Below the pieces are notes generated by a model. It was given only the letters and a program-made list of their open reading frames with translations, was not told the DNA's origin and searched no databases. The position numbers and the translations under genes were made by a program. Below, piece after piece: positions 33,923 to 43,571 of a stretch of 64,000 nt of DNA. Numbering within the stretch: position 1 is the first letter of the stretch; each line of letters starts with the position of its first letter. This stretch comes from Paraburkholderia nodosa DSM 21604 (lineage in GTDB: Bacteria; Pseudomonadota; Gammaproteobacteria; Burkholderiales; Burkholderiaceae): assembly GCF_000519185.1 (NCBI RefSeq), contig NZ_JAFA01000012.1, positions 62,001 to 126,000 of the forward strand, in the 5' to 3' direction.

Positions 33923-34126
33923 TTATTCCGGCACGGCTGCCGAAACGTTCTTGCCTGCGGCGTCGATCAACCCGAGGCAGGTTTGCGCGTTGCCGATCCG
34001 CTCGATCGCGAGCAGCGCGAAGCGCGCGAGAAAGAGCGGGCCGTTGGCTTCGCCCAGATTGGTCATGGTCTTGCACAGCTGCGTGTAGACGGTGTCGAGT
34101 TCGCTGTCGGTCATGGCTTTCTCCAT
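33923..34126 (-). CDS. DUF2783 family small protein
   Basis: The 67-aa protein (or 63 aa from the Met at 34114, which has GGAGA in front) contains YTQLCKTMTNLGEANGPLFLARFALLAIERIGNA (core LARFALLAIERIGN), the pattern of the DUF2783 family, whose genes commonly sit beside flavin aromatic hydroxylases. It may be a chaperone or partner of the hydroxylase encoded 22 bp upstream, in the same operon. It has no membrane or signal segment. Confidence 0.75.
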   Translation of the reverse strand: MEKAMTDSELDTVYTQLCKTMTNLGEANGPLFLARFALLAIERIGNAQTCLGLIDAAGKNVSAAVPE

Positions 34127-34148
34127 CTGTCCTTATTTGCGCCCGTGC

Positions 34149-35852
34149 TCAAGCGCACAGCGCGTGGTCGAGGGCGGCGAGCGCCTGCGCGGCGACGCTG
34201 CCGGCTTCGCCGTGCCAGCGGCCGAGCACGTGGCCGTCCGGGCGCACGAGGTAGAGCGCGCCGGGCTGGGCGCCGTACATCGGGAACAGGCGTCCCGTTC
34301 GATCCCAGCCGCTGCGGCGCGATGCGTCGGCGGGCTGGCGCCGCGCCAGCGGCACCAGCGCGAACGGCAGCGCGCGCGCGGCCAGCTTCGTGTCTAGCGT
34401 GGCAAGCGGGGCGGGCGTTGCGCCATCCTCGCTGAAGTAGAACGCCGTGAAGCCTGGCGCGAGCAGGTCGGTCACGTGGCCTTCGCGCGCGCCTGCCTGA
34501 TCGACGATCGTGAGCGGGCATTCGGGCAGCACCGTGCCCGGCGCCGGGCCGTTCGCGAATGCGTCGCAGGCCGCGTTGAGCGGCGAGGCCGTGTAGGCGA
34601 TGGCCGAAGTCTGGCGCGGATTGATCAGCGAGCGCACGGTGGCGTGCTCGCGCGCGAGGCTCAACACGGCCGTGCGCATCAGATCGAAGGCGAACGATGG
34701 CGGCGCCATGAACTCCGTGCTCTTGGTGCCGTAGCTCAAGTTTTCGTGCGCGGCGTAGACGCGCTCGTCGGAGTAGCTGTCGAGCAGCGCGTCGCTCGCG
34801 AGACCCTTCACGACATACGCGAGTTTCCACGCGAGGTTGTCGGCGTCGTCGATGCCCGAGTTCGCGCCGCGCACGCCGAAGATCGGCACGAGGTGCGCGG
34901 CGTCGCCCGCGAACAGCACGCGGCCGTGGCGATAGCGCTCGAGCGTGAGCGCGTTGGCCTTGTAGATCGTGATCCAGACCGGCGACCACGATGCTGTCTC
35001 GCCCATCATGTCGAGCAGGCTCTGCACGCGCGGCATGACGTTTTCGGGCTTGATCGCTTCGTCGGCGTCCTCGCCGTCGCGCACCTGATAGTCGATGCGC
35101 CATACGTTGTCGGGCTGCTTGTGGACGAGCACGGTCGAGCCGGGATTCGACGCCGGGTCGAAATACGCGAGCCGCTCCGTGGGCCGCGCGCTGTCGAGCA
35201 GGATGTCGACGATCACGTAACGGCCCTCATAGCTCGTGCCCTGAAGCTTCAGGCCGAGCGACTCGCGCACCGTGCTGCGGCCGCCGTCGGCGGCGATGAG
35301 CCAGTCGGTCTGCGCGGTGTAGTCGCCTGCGGGCGTGGAGAGCGAGAGCGTGGCGCCATGCGCGTCGTCCCGCAGGGTTGTCACTTTCGTGCACCAGCGA
35401 ATGTCGATGAGATCGGCGTGCCGCTCCGCCGCGTCGAGCAGGAACTGCTCGATGTGGTACTGCGCGAGGTTGATCATCGGCGGCAGCTTCTGGTTTTCGT
35501 CCTGCGGCATCGTGAAGTGCAGCACTTCGTCGTTGCGATAGAAGCTGCGCCCGCCGGTCCACGGCAGGCCTTTGGCGAGGAAGCCGTCGAGCGCGCCGAG
35601 GCGCTCGACGATTTCAAGGCTGCGGCGCGAGATGCAGATCGCGCGGCTGCCGTAGCAGACCGATTCGTCGGCTTCGATCAGCACCGAGCGCACGCCGTGC
35701 TTCGCGAGGCCGAGCGCGATGGCGAGGCCCACTGGACCGCCGCCGACGATCGTCACGGCGTGGCGTCGCGTTTCGTGGCCGCCTTCGAGTTCGGGCAGGC
35801 GGGCGGCGTACTGCTTCGCCTCGAACGGATAGGGTTTGAATCCGGCGCTCAT
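34149..35852 (-). CDS. FAD-dependent aromatic hydroxylase (PheA/TfdB/MhpA-type monooxygenase)
   Basis: The 567-aa flavoprotein has the N-terminal ADP-binding motif VGGGPVG (residues 36-42), the DG-type segment AADGGRSTVR, and the FAD-ribityl motif GDAAHLVPIFGVRGANSGIDD (core GDAAHLVP). Class A flavoprotein monooxygenases hydroxylate phenolic rings with NAD(P)H and O2. The C-terminal thioredoxin-like domain of this subfamily is present in reduced form. Partner genes are DUF2783 downstream and a LuxR regulator 186 bp upstream, all on one strand. The substrate cannot be fixed; no ring-cleavage gene lies nearby. Upstream in-frame start at 35960 is disfavoured by composition. Confidence 0.88.
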   Translation of the reverse strand: MSAGFKPYPFEAKQYAARLPELEGGHETRRHAVTIVGGGPVGLAIALGLAKHGVRSVLIEADESVCYGSRAICISRRSLEIVERLGALDGFLAKGLPWTGGRSFYRNDEVLHFTMPQDENQKLPPMINLAQYHIEQFLLDAAERHADLIDIRWCTKVTTLRDDAHGATLSLSTPAGDYTAQTDWLIAADGGRSTVRESLGLKLQGTSYEGRYVIVDILLDSARPTERLAYFDPASNPGSTVLVHKQPDNVWRIDYQVRDGEDADEAIKPENVMPRVQSLLDMMGETASWSPVWITIYKANALTLERYRHGRVLFAGDAAHLVPIFGVRGANSGIDDADNLAWKLAYVVKGLASDALLDSYSDERVYAAHENLSYGTKSTEFMAPPSFAFDLMRTAVLSLAREHATVRSLINPRQTSAIAYTASPLNAACDAFANGPAPGTVLPECPLTIVDQAGAREGHVTDLLAPGFTAFYFSEDGATPAPLATLDTKLAARALPFALVPLARRQPADASRRSGWDRTGRLFPMYGAQPGALYLVRPDGHVLGRWHGEAGSVAAQALAALDHALCA

Positions 35853-36038
35853 GGGGAATGCGTCTCCGATACGTAAGTCTTGTGCTTGCCGGCTTGCCCC
35901 GAGCGGGGGCGCTGGCGATGAAGTCAGTATGGAGCGCGAGGCGCGGCCCGCTGTCCTCAATTTGGGTACAGGGGGCTTACGGGGGGAGATGAGCGGGAGT
36001 TGCGCACGCCTACGTCTTCGCGCGCTTGCAGCGGGTGT

Positions 36039-36857
36039 TTAGCCCTGATCCGTCGCCAGACAAAGCGCGAAAAGCTGCCGCTGGCTCGAAATGCCCAGCC
36101 GCTGATACGCGCGTTTCTGATACGTCACCACACTGCTGGGCTTCACGCCCATGCACTCGGCGATTTCAACCGCGCTGCGTCCTTCGAGCACGCCGCGCAG
36201 GGCGTCGAGTTCGCGTTTGGACAGCGTGGGGCAGAGTCCGCGCAGGCGCGCGAGCATCATCTGAGGAATGCCGAGCTGGCTCTGGCCGCGAATCGTGTAG
36301 TGATGCCGCGCCGACTCGCCGATCAGCGGCGCGAGCGATTCGACCAGCTCCACTTCGCCCGGCTGAAAATTCCCGGCGTCGCTTTCGCGGTACAGGTTTA
36401 CGGAGAGCCAGATGTCGGCGGCCGGCTGCAGCAGCAGCGAGAGCCGGTCGGACACGTTGGGCGTGGCGTAACACGCGGTGCGGTAACCGTCGTGCGCGAT
36501 GTCCGCGCTGCTTTGCCAGTGCAGCACGAGCGACGAGCCGGGCTTGTCGGTCGAGCCGCCGGTGACGATCTGCTGATTGCCGTCGAGCGCGTAGAAGAGG
36601 CGCGCGTAGGTATCGGCGACGTCGCGCAGAAAGCGTCCGCCGCGATGATCGGCCACGGAAACCGTGCGCGGCCGGTTGCCGAATTCGTAGGCGAACACGG
36701 TGCACTGCGTGACCGAAGTCGCCGGGCCGAGCATGTTCAGCACTTCGGCGGCGAGCGCATTGGCGTCGTCGCGGCCAATGGCCGAAACGAGGCTGGTGAC
36801 GCGCGAGAGGTCGAATTGACCTGCCTGCCTCGGTCGATCGAGATGCCAGTAACGCAT
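36039..36857 (-). CDS. LuxR family transcriptional regulator
   Basis: The 272-aa protein starts MRYWHLDRP and ends with a LuxR-type HTH (LSKRELDALRGVLEGRSA, then GVKPSSVVTYQKRAYQRLG, residues about 205-258). The N-terminal 190 residues form a probable sensor region with no named domain. It is on the same strand just ahead of the FAD hydroxylase gene, so it likely controls it. The frame continues upstream to 37046, but the Met at 36857 gives the natural start. Confidence 0.8.
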   Translation of the reverse strand: MRYWHLDRPRQAGQFDLSRVTSLVSAIGRDDANALAAEVLNMLGPATSVTQCTVFAYEFGNRPRTVSVADHRGGRFLRDVADTYARLFYALDGNQQIVTGGSTDKPGSSLVLHWQSSADIAHDGYRTACYATPNVSDRLSLLLQPAADIWLSVNLYRESDAGNFQPGEVELVESLAPLIGESARHHYTIRGQSQLGIPQMMLARLRGLCPTLSKRELDALRGVLEGRSAVEIAECMGVKPSSVVTYQKRAYQRLGISSQRQLFALCLATDQG

Positions 36858-37087
36858 GTTTCTTGACGGAAAACGGCTGGGAATAGCAACTTTTACGAGA
36901 TTAGCATCGTTTCGCATCGGCGCGAAAGCGCTAGCAGCGGGGCCGGATCGCCGCGCGCGATGCCACCATGAAGCCTGCGTCAACGAGAGCAAGGAATGGC
37001 ACGTTGGGGTAATCTCCACCCTCGGCCGGCGCCGTATTCGCGCCATGTTTCCTTACCTGAATATTCCTGCGCGCAGGTTATCTCGAA

Positions 37088-38110
37088 ATGTTGACGCTCC
37101 CCACCGCGATTCCACCCGATTTCGGCGCCGGAGCGGTCTTTCTCAGCGTACTCGTCACGCAACTGGGCGTGCCCGTGCCGGCCGCGCCGGTGTTGATTCT
37201 CGCGGGCACGATGGCGGCCAGCGGCGAGACATCCTACGGGAGCCTGCTGGCGGCGGCCGTGATCGCCACGCTGCTCGCGGACTCGCTGTGGTTCGCCGCG
37301 GGCCGCAAGCGCGGGCGGCGTCTGCTCAACGGGCTCGTGCGCTTTTCGCTGTCGCTGGACACGACGATCCGCATCGCGCGCAACGTATTCGAGCGCTATG
37401 GCGCGCCCATTCTCGCCGTGGCGAAGTTCGTGCCGGGGCTCGGCCTGATTTCCGCGCCCCTGCTCGGCACGACTACGGTGGCGGTGCACGTCTTCCTGCT
37501 GTGGGACACGGTTGGCGCGGCGTTGTGGGCGGGCACCTGGCTGCTCGGCGGCGCGGCGCTGCATGCGGAAATCGTGCGATTCGCGGCGTTCGTGCGCGCG
37601 AACGGCATGACGATCTTCGACGTGCTCGCCGTGGCGGGCGTGCTGTTCCTCGCCTGGCGCTGGCTGCGGCGCATGCAGTTCCGCCACTGGCTGGCGACGC
37701 ACCGCATTTCGCCCGATCAACTCGACGAGATGATGAAGTCGAGCGCGCCGCCCATCGTGCTCGACGCGCGTCCGCATGCCGTGCGCGAGAAGGAGGCCTA
37801 CCGGATTCCCGGCGCGCGGCCGCTGAATCTCGAATCGAGCGAAGAACTCTCGCCCGAGCTGATCGGGCGTCCAATCGTCGTGTACTGCGTGTGCCCGAAC
37901 GAGGCGACGGCCAAGCGCATCGTCGATCAATTGCGCAACAAGCACATCTATCACGCGCACGCGCTCAAGGGCGGGCTCGACGCCTGGGAGCGCCACGGTT
38001 ATCCGGTCGAGCCGCTGTCCAACGAGTTCCACGCGGCGCATGCCCATGCCGATGAACTCGAAGCGGGCGAGGAAGTGGAATACACCGTGCGGGCAAGCCT
38101 TTCCAAATAA
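37088..38110 (+). CDS. DedA/SNARE-associated membrane protein fused to a rhodanese domain
   Basis: The 340-aa protein joins a DedA-type (VTT domain) membrane part (residues 1-195, about five spans; QLGVPVPAAPVLILAG near the N-terminus and VFERYGAPILAVAKFVPGLGLISAPLLG, quoted by its parts FERYGAPI and KFVPGLG) to a cytoplasmic rhodanese domain (about 205-310). The rhodanese active-site loop reads YCVCPNEATA with its Cys, and GGLDAWERHGYPV closes the fold. DedA proteins move lipids or support membrane homeostasis; rhodaneses transfer sulfur or bind anions. The joint activity is unknown. The typical second conserved Arg of DedA proteins is not visible (GLGL instead). Confidence 0.88.
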   Translation: MLTLPTAIPPDFGAGAVFLSVLVTQLGVPVPAAPVLILAGTMAASGETSYGSLLAAAVIATLLADSLWFAAGRKRGRRLLNGLVRFSLSLDTTIRIARNVFERYGAPILAVAKFVPGLGLISAPLLGTTTVAVHVFLLWDTVGAALWAGTWLLGGAALHAEIVRFAAFVRANGMTIFDVLAVAGVLFLAWRWLRRMQFRHWLATHRISPDQLDEMMKSSAPPIVLDARPHAVREKEAYRIPGARPLNLESSEELSPELIGRPIVVYCVCPNEATAKRIVDQLRNKHIYHAHALKGGLDAWERHGYPVEPLSNEFHAAHAHADELEAGEEVEYTVRASLSK

Positions 38111-38120
38111 CGGTAGTTTT

Positions 38121-38144
38121 GCCGCGCGTCGCCGGGCGCGCGGC
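38121..38144. terminator. GC-rich hairpin between convergent genes
   Basis: Stem GCCGCGCG/CGCGCGGC with an 8-nt loop lies between the convergent DedA-rhodanese and MFS genes. No T-tract follows on either strand, so efficient intrinsic termination is doubtful. Confidence 0.35.
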
Positions 38145-38149
38145 GGGAC

Positions 38150-39577
38150 CTACGCGCGCTGCCGGCGCGAGCCGCCGCCCACGTTCTGTCCCGCGTCGCG
38201 CGCCATCTGCGCATAACCCCACACCGAAATCAGCGTGAGCACGCCGGCCCCGAGAAAGGCGAGCCGGAAGTCGTCGAGCGTGAACACATGGCCCGTGGTT
38301 TCGCCGTTGACGTTCGCGGCCACGCGCAGCGCGAGTGCGCCAAACGCAATGCCAAGGCCGATGGTCATCTGCGCCGCGGCGCTCCAGAGCGTGCTGGCCG
38401 CGCTCATCTGCGGCTGCGCGACGTCGGCGTAGGCCAGTGTGGCGAGGGTGGAAAACTGCATCGAGCGCGCCATGCCGTAGACGAACACGACGATCAACAC
38501 GATGGCGAGCGGCGTGCCGGGCGTGAGCAGGCCGCACGCGATCAACGAGACGCCCGCGACGCTGACGTCGACGACGGAAACCAGCCGGAAGCCCCAGCGT
38601 TCGAGAATGCGCGTCGTCAGCGCCTTCATGCCGAGATTGCCGAGCGCGCTCGCGAGCAGCAGCAGGCCGGACTTGAACGCCGACAGACCGAAGCCGATCT
38701 GGAACATCAGCGGCATCAGATACGGCGCCGCGCCGATGCCGATACGCGTGACCGAGCCGGTCACGACCGTGATGGAAAAGGTCGGGATTTTCAGCGTGGA
38801 AACATCGACGAGCGGGTGCGGATGCCGTCTCGCATGCACGAACGCGACGACCCCGATCGCGACGCCCGCCGCCACGAGCGCCACCGCGCGCCACGGATTC
38901 TGGCCGGCCTGGCTCGCGAGTTCCGCGCCGTAAAGGATGGCGGTGAGCGCGGCGCCGCTCAGCACGAGCCCCGCCACGTCGAGCGGCCGGCGCTGTTCGC
39001 CGCGCAGGTTCGGCACGATGGCGGCGATGGCCGCGAGCACGGCAATGCCGAACGGCACGTTCAGCAGAAAGATCCAGCGCCACGACGCATACGTCGTGAT
39101 GAAACCGCCGATGGGCGGTCCCACCACGGGCGCGGCGATGGCGGGCCAGGTGATCGTCGAGATCGCCTGCATCAGCTTGCTTTTCTCGGTGCTGCGCACG
39201 ACGACCATGCGCCCGACCGGCACCATCATCGCGCCGCCAATGCCTTGCAGAATGCGCGCGGCCACGAACTCGTCGACGTTCTGCGAGATCCCGCACAGCA
39301 CCGACGCCACCGTGAACGTGACCACGGCGCTGAAGAACACGGTGCGCGCGCCGCAGCGGTCCGCCACCCAGCCGCTGGCCGGAATGAAGATGGCGAGCGC
39401 GAGCATATAGGCGGTCACGCCAAGACTCAGGCTATTCGGGCCGATGCCGAACGAGCGCGCCATTTGCGGCAGCGCCGTGGCGATGACGGTCGTGTCCAGG
39501 TACTCCATGAAGAATGTCGCGGCGACGAGGTACGGCAGCCAGCCGACGCCGGAGGAACGTTGCGCGGGCGCAGTCAT
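38150..39577 (-). CDS. DHA2-family MFS drug:H+ antiporter
   Basis: The 475-aa protein has 13-14 spans and the same family motifs as the transporter at 29748: MEYLDTTVIATALPQMARSF, GWVADRCGARTVFF and RILQGIGGAMMVPVGR. The two are clearly paralogues in one window. Start MTAPAQRS at 39577 has GGAGGCGC in front; the longer frame to 39727 is unlike the family. It is probably a multidrug or metabolite exporter. It is divergent from the aldo/keto reductase gene, 287 bp apart. Confidence 0.92.
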   Translation of the reverse strand: MTAPAQRSSGVGWLPYLVAATFFMEYLDTTVIATALPQMARSFGIGPNSLSLGVTAYMLALAIFIPASGWVADRCGARTVFFSAVVTFTVASVLCGISQNVDEFVAARILQGIGGAMMVPVGRMVVVRSTEKSKLMQAISTITWPAIAAPVVGPPIGGFITTYASWRWIFLLNVPFGIAVLAAIAAIVPNLRGEQRRPLDVAGLVLSGAALTAILYGAELASQAGQNPWRAVALVAAGVAIGVVAFVHARRHPHPLVDVSTLKIPTFSITVVTGSVTRIGIGAAPYLMPLMFQIGFGLSAFKSGLLLLASALGNLGMKALTTRILERWGFRLVSVVDVSVAGVSLIACGLLTPGTPLAIVLIVVFVYGMARSMQFSTLATLAYADVAQPQMSAASTLWSAAAQMTIGLGIAFGALALRVAANVNGETTGHVFTLDDFRLAFLGAGVLTLISVWGYAQMARDAGQNVGGGSRRQRA

Positions 39578-39864
39578 TGCGCCTCCACGCGGAAGAGAGG
39601 AATCAATGTGATCTTGGTACGGAGCATGGGCGGGCAGTGGCGAGAGCGCCGATCGGAACAGTGCGGACCGGATAGTGAAGCACGAAGCGCGCGGCGAAAG
39701 GCGACAGTTTCCATTAGGCAAAAGCATCTGTACAGCCGCGCGGCGGTCCGCAGCGCTGCGAGTCCTTTGCCGTGAGACCTTCGCGGCAAGCCCGAATCGA
39801 AGCGCGTAGACTCGTCCGCTGTCGGCATCTCATCGTCAACCCCTTGATTAGTGGAGGATCGGAA

Positions 39865-40890
<1,026 letters not shown>

Positions 40891-40917
40891 CAGGTTGCTT
40901 CGCCCGGTGATGCTCGA

Positions 40918-41094
40918 TCAAGCCGCTTCGGTCTGGCGCAGGATCTGGGTCGCGCCCAGATGCAGCGCCAGCGCGAAGAACTCGCGCTCCGCGAGATTGA
41001 GGGTCTTCGCGGCGGCCATTGCGCGGTAATGATCTTCCGGGTGCAGGAACAACTTCACTTCGACTTTCGACTGACGGTTCTGCGCGGACTCCAT
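40918..41094 (-). CDS. small hypothetical protein (58 aa)
   Basis: The 58-aa protein reads MESAQNRQSKVEVKLFLHPE at its start, then a predicted helix around YRAMAAAKTLNLAEREFFA and ends in QILRQTEAA. Its short strand (VEVKLFL) followed by two helices recalls a ribbon-helix-helix DNA-binding fold, but that is only a shape argument. A very good ribosome-binding sequence, AAGGAG, lies 10 bases before the ATG, so it is a real gene although short. Confidence 0.65.
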   Translation of the reverse strand: MESAQNRQSKVEVKLFLHPEDHYRAMAAAKTLNLAEREFFALALHLGATQILRQTEAA

Positions 41095-41650
41095 GGATGC
41101 TTCTCCTTCGGTAACCGGGCGCTCGGCCCGTGACGGGTGCGAAGCCCATTACCGGGCGTCCATACGCGCAAAGGCGCGCGCCGTTTGCCGCGATGCGAGC
41201 GGCGGCATGAAAACGGCGATGACGCGGAGTGGGCTTTTCAAGTTCGCCTGCAGCGGCGCGTGCGCGACGGCAGGACACGCGCGCTGAACTAGCGAAGCGT
41301 GGGACGACGCAATGCGCCGGTAGTGCGGTTGAAGCCGGGATGAGACAGGTGATGCGACGGCGGGGCAACTTGCTGCATAGCGACCAACCTCCCGATTTTT
41401 TCTTCTTGTGCGGCAGGGCGCCGCATGTAGTACGGGCCAGAGTGTAGTCGGGTTTTGTCCCAGGGTAAACCCCTAATTCGAAAAGAATTATTGCATGGAT
41501 TGAGAAAATCGCGCGGCAAGACCCGAAATGCGGCGTGGACGCACTTCAAATTATGCGGAATGAATAAGGGGGAATGGGGCGGCGTGAACCGCCGCCCCGG
41601 CGCTGGCCTGCAAGCCAGCGTGAAGGCGTGAGCGCGTCAGCGCCCGGCCA
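41095..41650. other. intergenic region; hairpins downstream of the carbonic anhydrase gene
   Basis: No gene is supported. Two perfect hairpins stand behind the carbonic anhydrase gene: GGGGCGGCG/CGCCGCCCC (41576-41598) and CGCTGGC/GCCAGCG (41600-41619). They lack a T-run in the needed direction but may slow or stop its transcript. The part 41440-41560 is A+T-richer and could hold the promoter of the 58-aa gene. Confidence 0.45.
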
Positions 41651-42352
41651 TTATTCTTCGAGGCGCTTGCGCAGGCGCGCACGCGCTTCGCCGAGCGACA
41701 GGAACTTGCCGTGTGCTTCGTCCAGCACGGTGACCTTGCCGTGGCCGATGTCATAGACCCAGCCCTGCAGTTCGAGCTGGCCCTGGGCCACGCGCGCCGC
41801 CACGGCGGGGTGCGTGCGCAGGTGCGTGAGTTGCAGGCGGACGTTTTCTTCCACGAGCGCCTGAACGACCTGGTCGTCGTCCAGACCGCGGGTCTTGACC
41901 ACGCTGCGCGCGGCTTCCGCGTTGCGCAGCCACGCCTGAACGGTGGGCATGTCGGCGGTGGCTTCCGCGCCCGAAGCGAGCCCCTTCATCGCGCCGCAAT
42001 CGGTATGGCCGCACAGCACGATCTGCTTCACGTTGAGCTCGAGCACCGCGAACTCCACGACGGCCGAAACGCCGCCGAGCATTTCGCCATACGCCGGCAC
42101 GATATTGCCGATGTTGCGGCAAACGAACAGATCACCGGGCTTGGCCTGCGTGATCATTTCCGGCGAAACGCGCGAGTCGGCACAGGTGATGAAGAGCGTG
42201 TGCGGCGCCTGGCTGTGGGCGAGGCTGTGGAACAGCTCCTTGTTGCCCGGGAAAACGTGATGAGTGAATTCGTCCACGCCGTCGAGCAGGTGTAACAGGT
42301 CGCAGCCGCACGACTCGGAGTGACCGTCGTGCGGGTGGGTGTTGTCTGGCAT
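41651..42352 (-). CDS. can: beta-class carbonic anhydrase
   Basis: The 233-aa zinc enzyme interconverts CO2 and bicarbonate. Ligands and activators are visible: C57, D59 and R61 in ITCADSR, and H116-x2-C119 in GHTDCGAMKG. The first 20 residues are His/Cys/Asp-rich (HPHDGHSESCGCD), perhaps an extra metal-binding tail. It provides bicarbonate for carboxylases and helps pH balance. It is monocistronic. A Met 7 codons earlier (42373) is a possible alternative start. Confidence 0.95.
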   Translation of the reverse strand: MPDNTHPHDGHSESCGCDLLHLLDGVDEFTHHVFPGNKELFHSLAHSQAPHTLFITCADSRVSPEMITQAKPGDLFVCRNIGNIVPAYGEMLGGVSAVVEFAVLELNVKQIVLCGHTDCGAMKGLASGAEATADMPTVQAWLRNAEAARSVVKTRGLDDDQVVQALVEENVRLQLTHLRTHPAVAARVAQGQLELQGWVYDIGHGKVTVLDEAHGKFLSLGEARARLRKRLEE

Positions 42353-42699
42353 GGATGTTTCTCTCTTTATCATGAATCGACACTATCGAATGGCAACAGC
42401 GGGAGTTTACGCTGAGCCGACCCCTGGCGGATCGGAAACTTCGCGTCACGTTGCCCTGGACAACCGTTTTCCCGGTACTCAATCGTCGAACCGGCAGGAT
42501 GTGTCGATAAACCGGCCGAAAAGACAGCTAACTACGGGAAAGCGGGCTGCTGCGAGGGCGCTGACGCGTCGTGCGTTTGCGTTCGAAGAGAGATTTTCTC
42601 ACGCCGGGCGTCGTTGGCACACCCGGGGTGTCGCCGGTGGTGTCGGGATCATGAGGAGGGGTGAGGGGTGAGGCGTGACCGACCAGTCGGTCGGTGCGC
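42353..42699. other. intergenic region between carbonic anhydrase and the ABC transporter
   Basis: No gene is supported. It contains the carbonic anhydrase upstream region and, close to the end of the ABC gene, an operator-like palindrome (42677-42692). Confidence 0.5.
42677..42692. promoter_or_regulatory. TetR-operator-like palindrome
   Basis: GACCGAC-CA-GTCGGTC is a perfect 7-bp inverted repeat with a 2-bp centre. Sequences of this type are common TetR-family operators. It lies 8 bp beyond the end of the ATPase gene, about 325 bp upstream of the carbonic anhydrase start codon. No tetR gene is in the window. Confidence 0.35.
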
Positions 42700-43533
42700 T
42701 CACCACGCCATGCGCCATTGACCTGAGGAATGGGCAGGGGTGTCGGGCAACAGCGTGTCGCCGGGCGGCGTCGTCGCGTCCGAGAAGTCGGAGAGAATCT
42801 CGTCGCGCAGCCGCACGAAGCGCGGATCCGTGCGTTCGCGCGGGCGCGGCGATGCCACGTCGACGATGCGACGGATCCGGCCGGGTCGCGGGGCCATCGT
42901 CACGACGCGGTCGCCCAGGTAGATCGCTTCGTCGACATCGTGCGTGACGAGGATCATCGTGATGCGTTCGCGTTCCCAGATGCGCAGCAATTCGTTTTGC
43001 AGACGGCTGCGCGTAAGGGCGTCGAGCGCGCCGAACGGTTCGTCGAGCAGCAGCACGCGCGGGCGATTGACGAGGCCGCGCGCGATCGCCACGCGCTGCG
43101 CCATGCCGCCCGAGAGCTGATGCGGATACGCCCGCTCGAAGCCCGTGAGGCCCACGAGTGCGATGTGCTCGGCCACCGCTTCGTGCTTTTCGCGTGCCGA
43201 AAGCGGGGCGTTGCGCAGCGCCGCCAGGATGTTCTGTTCGGCGGTGAGCCAGGGAAACAGCCGATGATCCTGGAACACGATGCCGCGCTCGAGCGAGGTG
43301 TCGCCAATACGTTCGCCGCGCATCATGATCGCGCCGCTATAGCCCGCGTCGAGGCCGGCGATCAGGCGCAACAGCGTGGATTTGCCGCATCCGCTCGCGC
43401 CGAGCACGCTCACGAATTCGCCGGGGCGTACATGCAGCGTCACGTCGTCGAGCACGACAAGCGCGGACTCGCCCGCGCCGTAACGCTTGCTCACATGCAG
43501 AATGTCGAGTCCCGCGGGTTCAGTGGCGCTCAT
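42700..43533 (-). CDS. ABC transporter ATP-binding protein, SsuB/TauB/NrtD type
   Basis: The 277-aa ATPase has Walker A GASGCGKST (residues about 41-49), the Q-loop in FQDHRLFPW, signature LSGGMAQR, Walker B VLLLDEPFGALD, and the switch His in THDVDEA. These segments identify the nitrate/sulfonate/taurine importer family. It energises import with the two permeases and the binding protein encoded upstream on the same strand. Gap to the adjacent permease gene is 38 bp. Start codon 43533 is the Met before ATEPAG. Confidence 0.92.
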   Translation of the reverse strand: MSATEPAGLDILHVSKRYGAGESALVVLDDVTLHVRPGEFVSVLGASGCGKSTLLRLIAGLDAGYSGAIMMRGERIGDTSLERGIVFQDHRLFPWLTAEQNILAALRNAPLSAREKHEAVAEHIALVGLTGFERAYPHQLSGGMAQRVAIARGLVNRPRVLLLDEPFGALDALTRSRLQNELLRIWERERITMILVTHDVDEAIYLGDRVVTMAPRPGRIRRIVDVASPRPRERTDPRFVRLRDEILSDFSDATTPPGDTLLPDTPAHSSGQWRMAW

Positions 43534-43571
43534 CGGCTTGTCTCCCAGGTTCTGTTGATTGGTAGTCCGGA

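Noticed and set aside
34476..35876. Plus-strand open frame opposite the FAD hydroxylase
   Set aside because: Low-quality composition and no family; all flavin-binding motifs are on the minus strand.
38288..39775. Plus-strand open frame of 495 codons opposite the DHA2 transporter
   Set aside because: Extremely Arg/His/Asp-rich, no hydrophobic spans, typical antisense shadow of a membrane protein gene.
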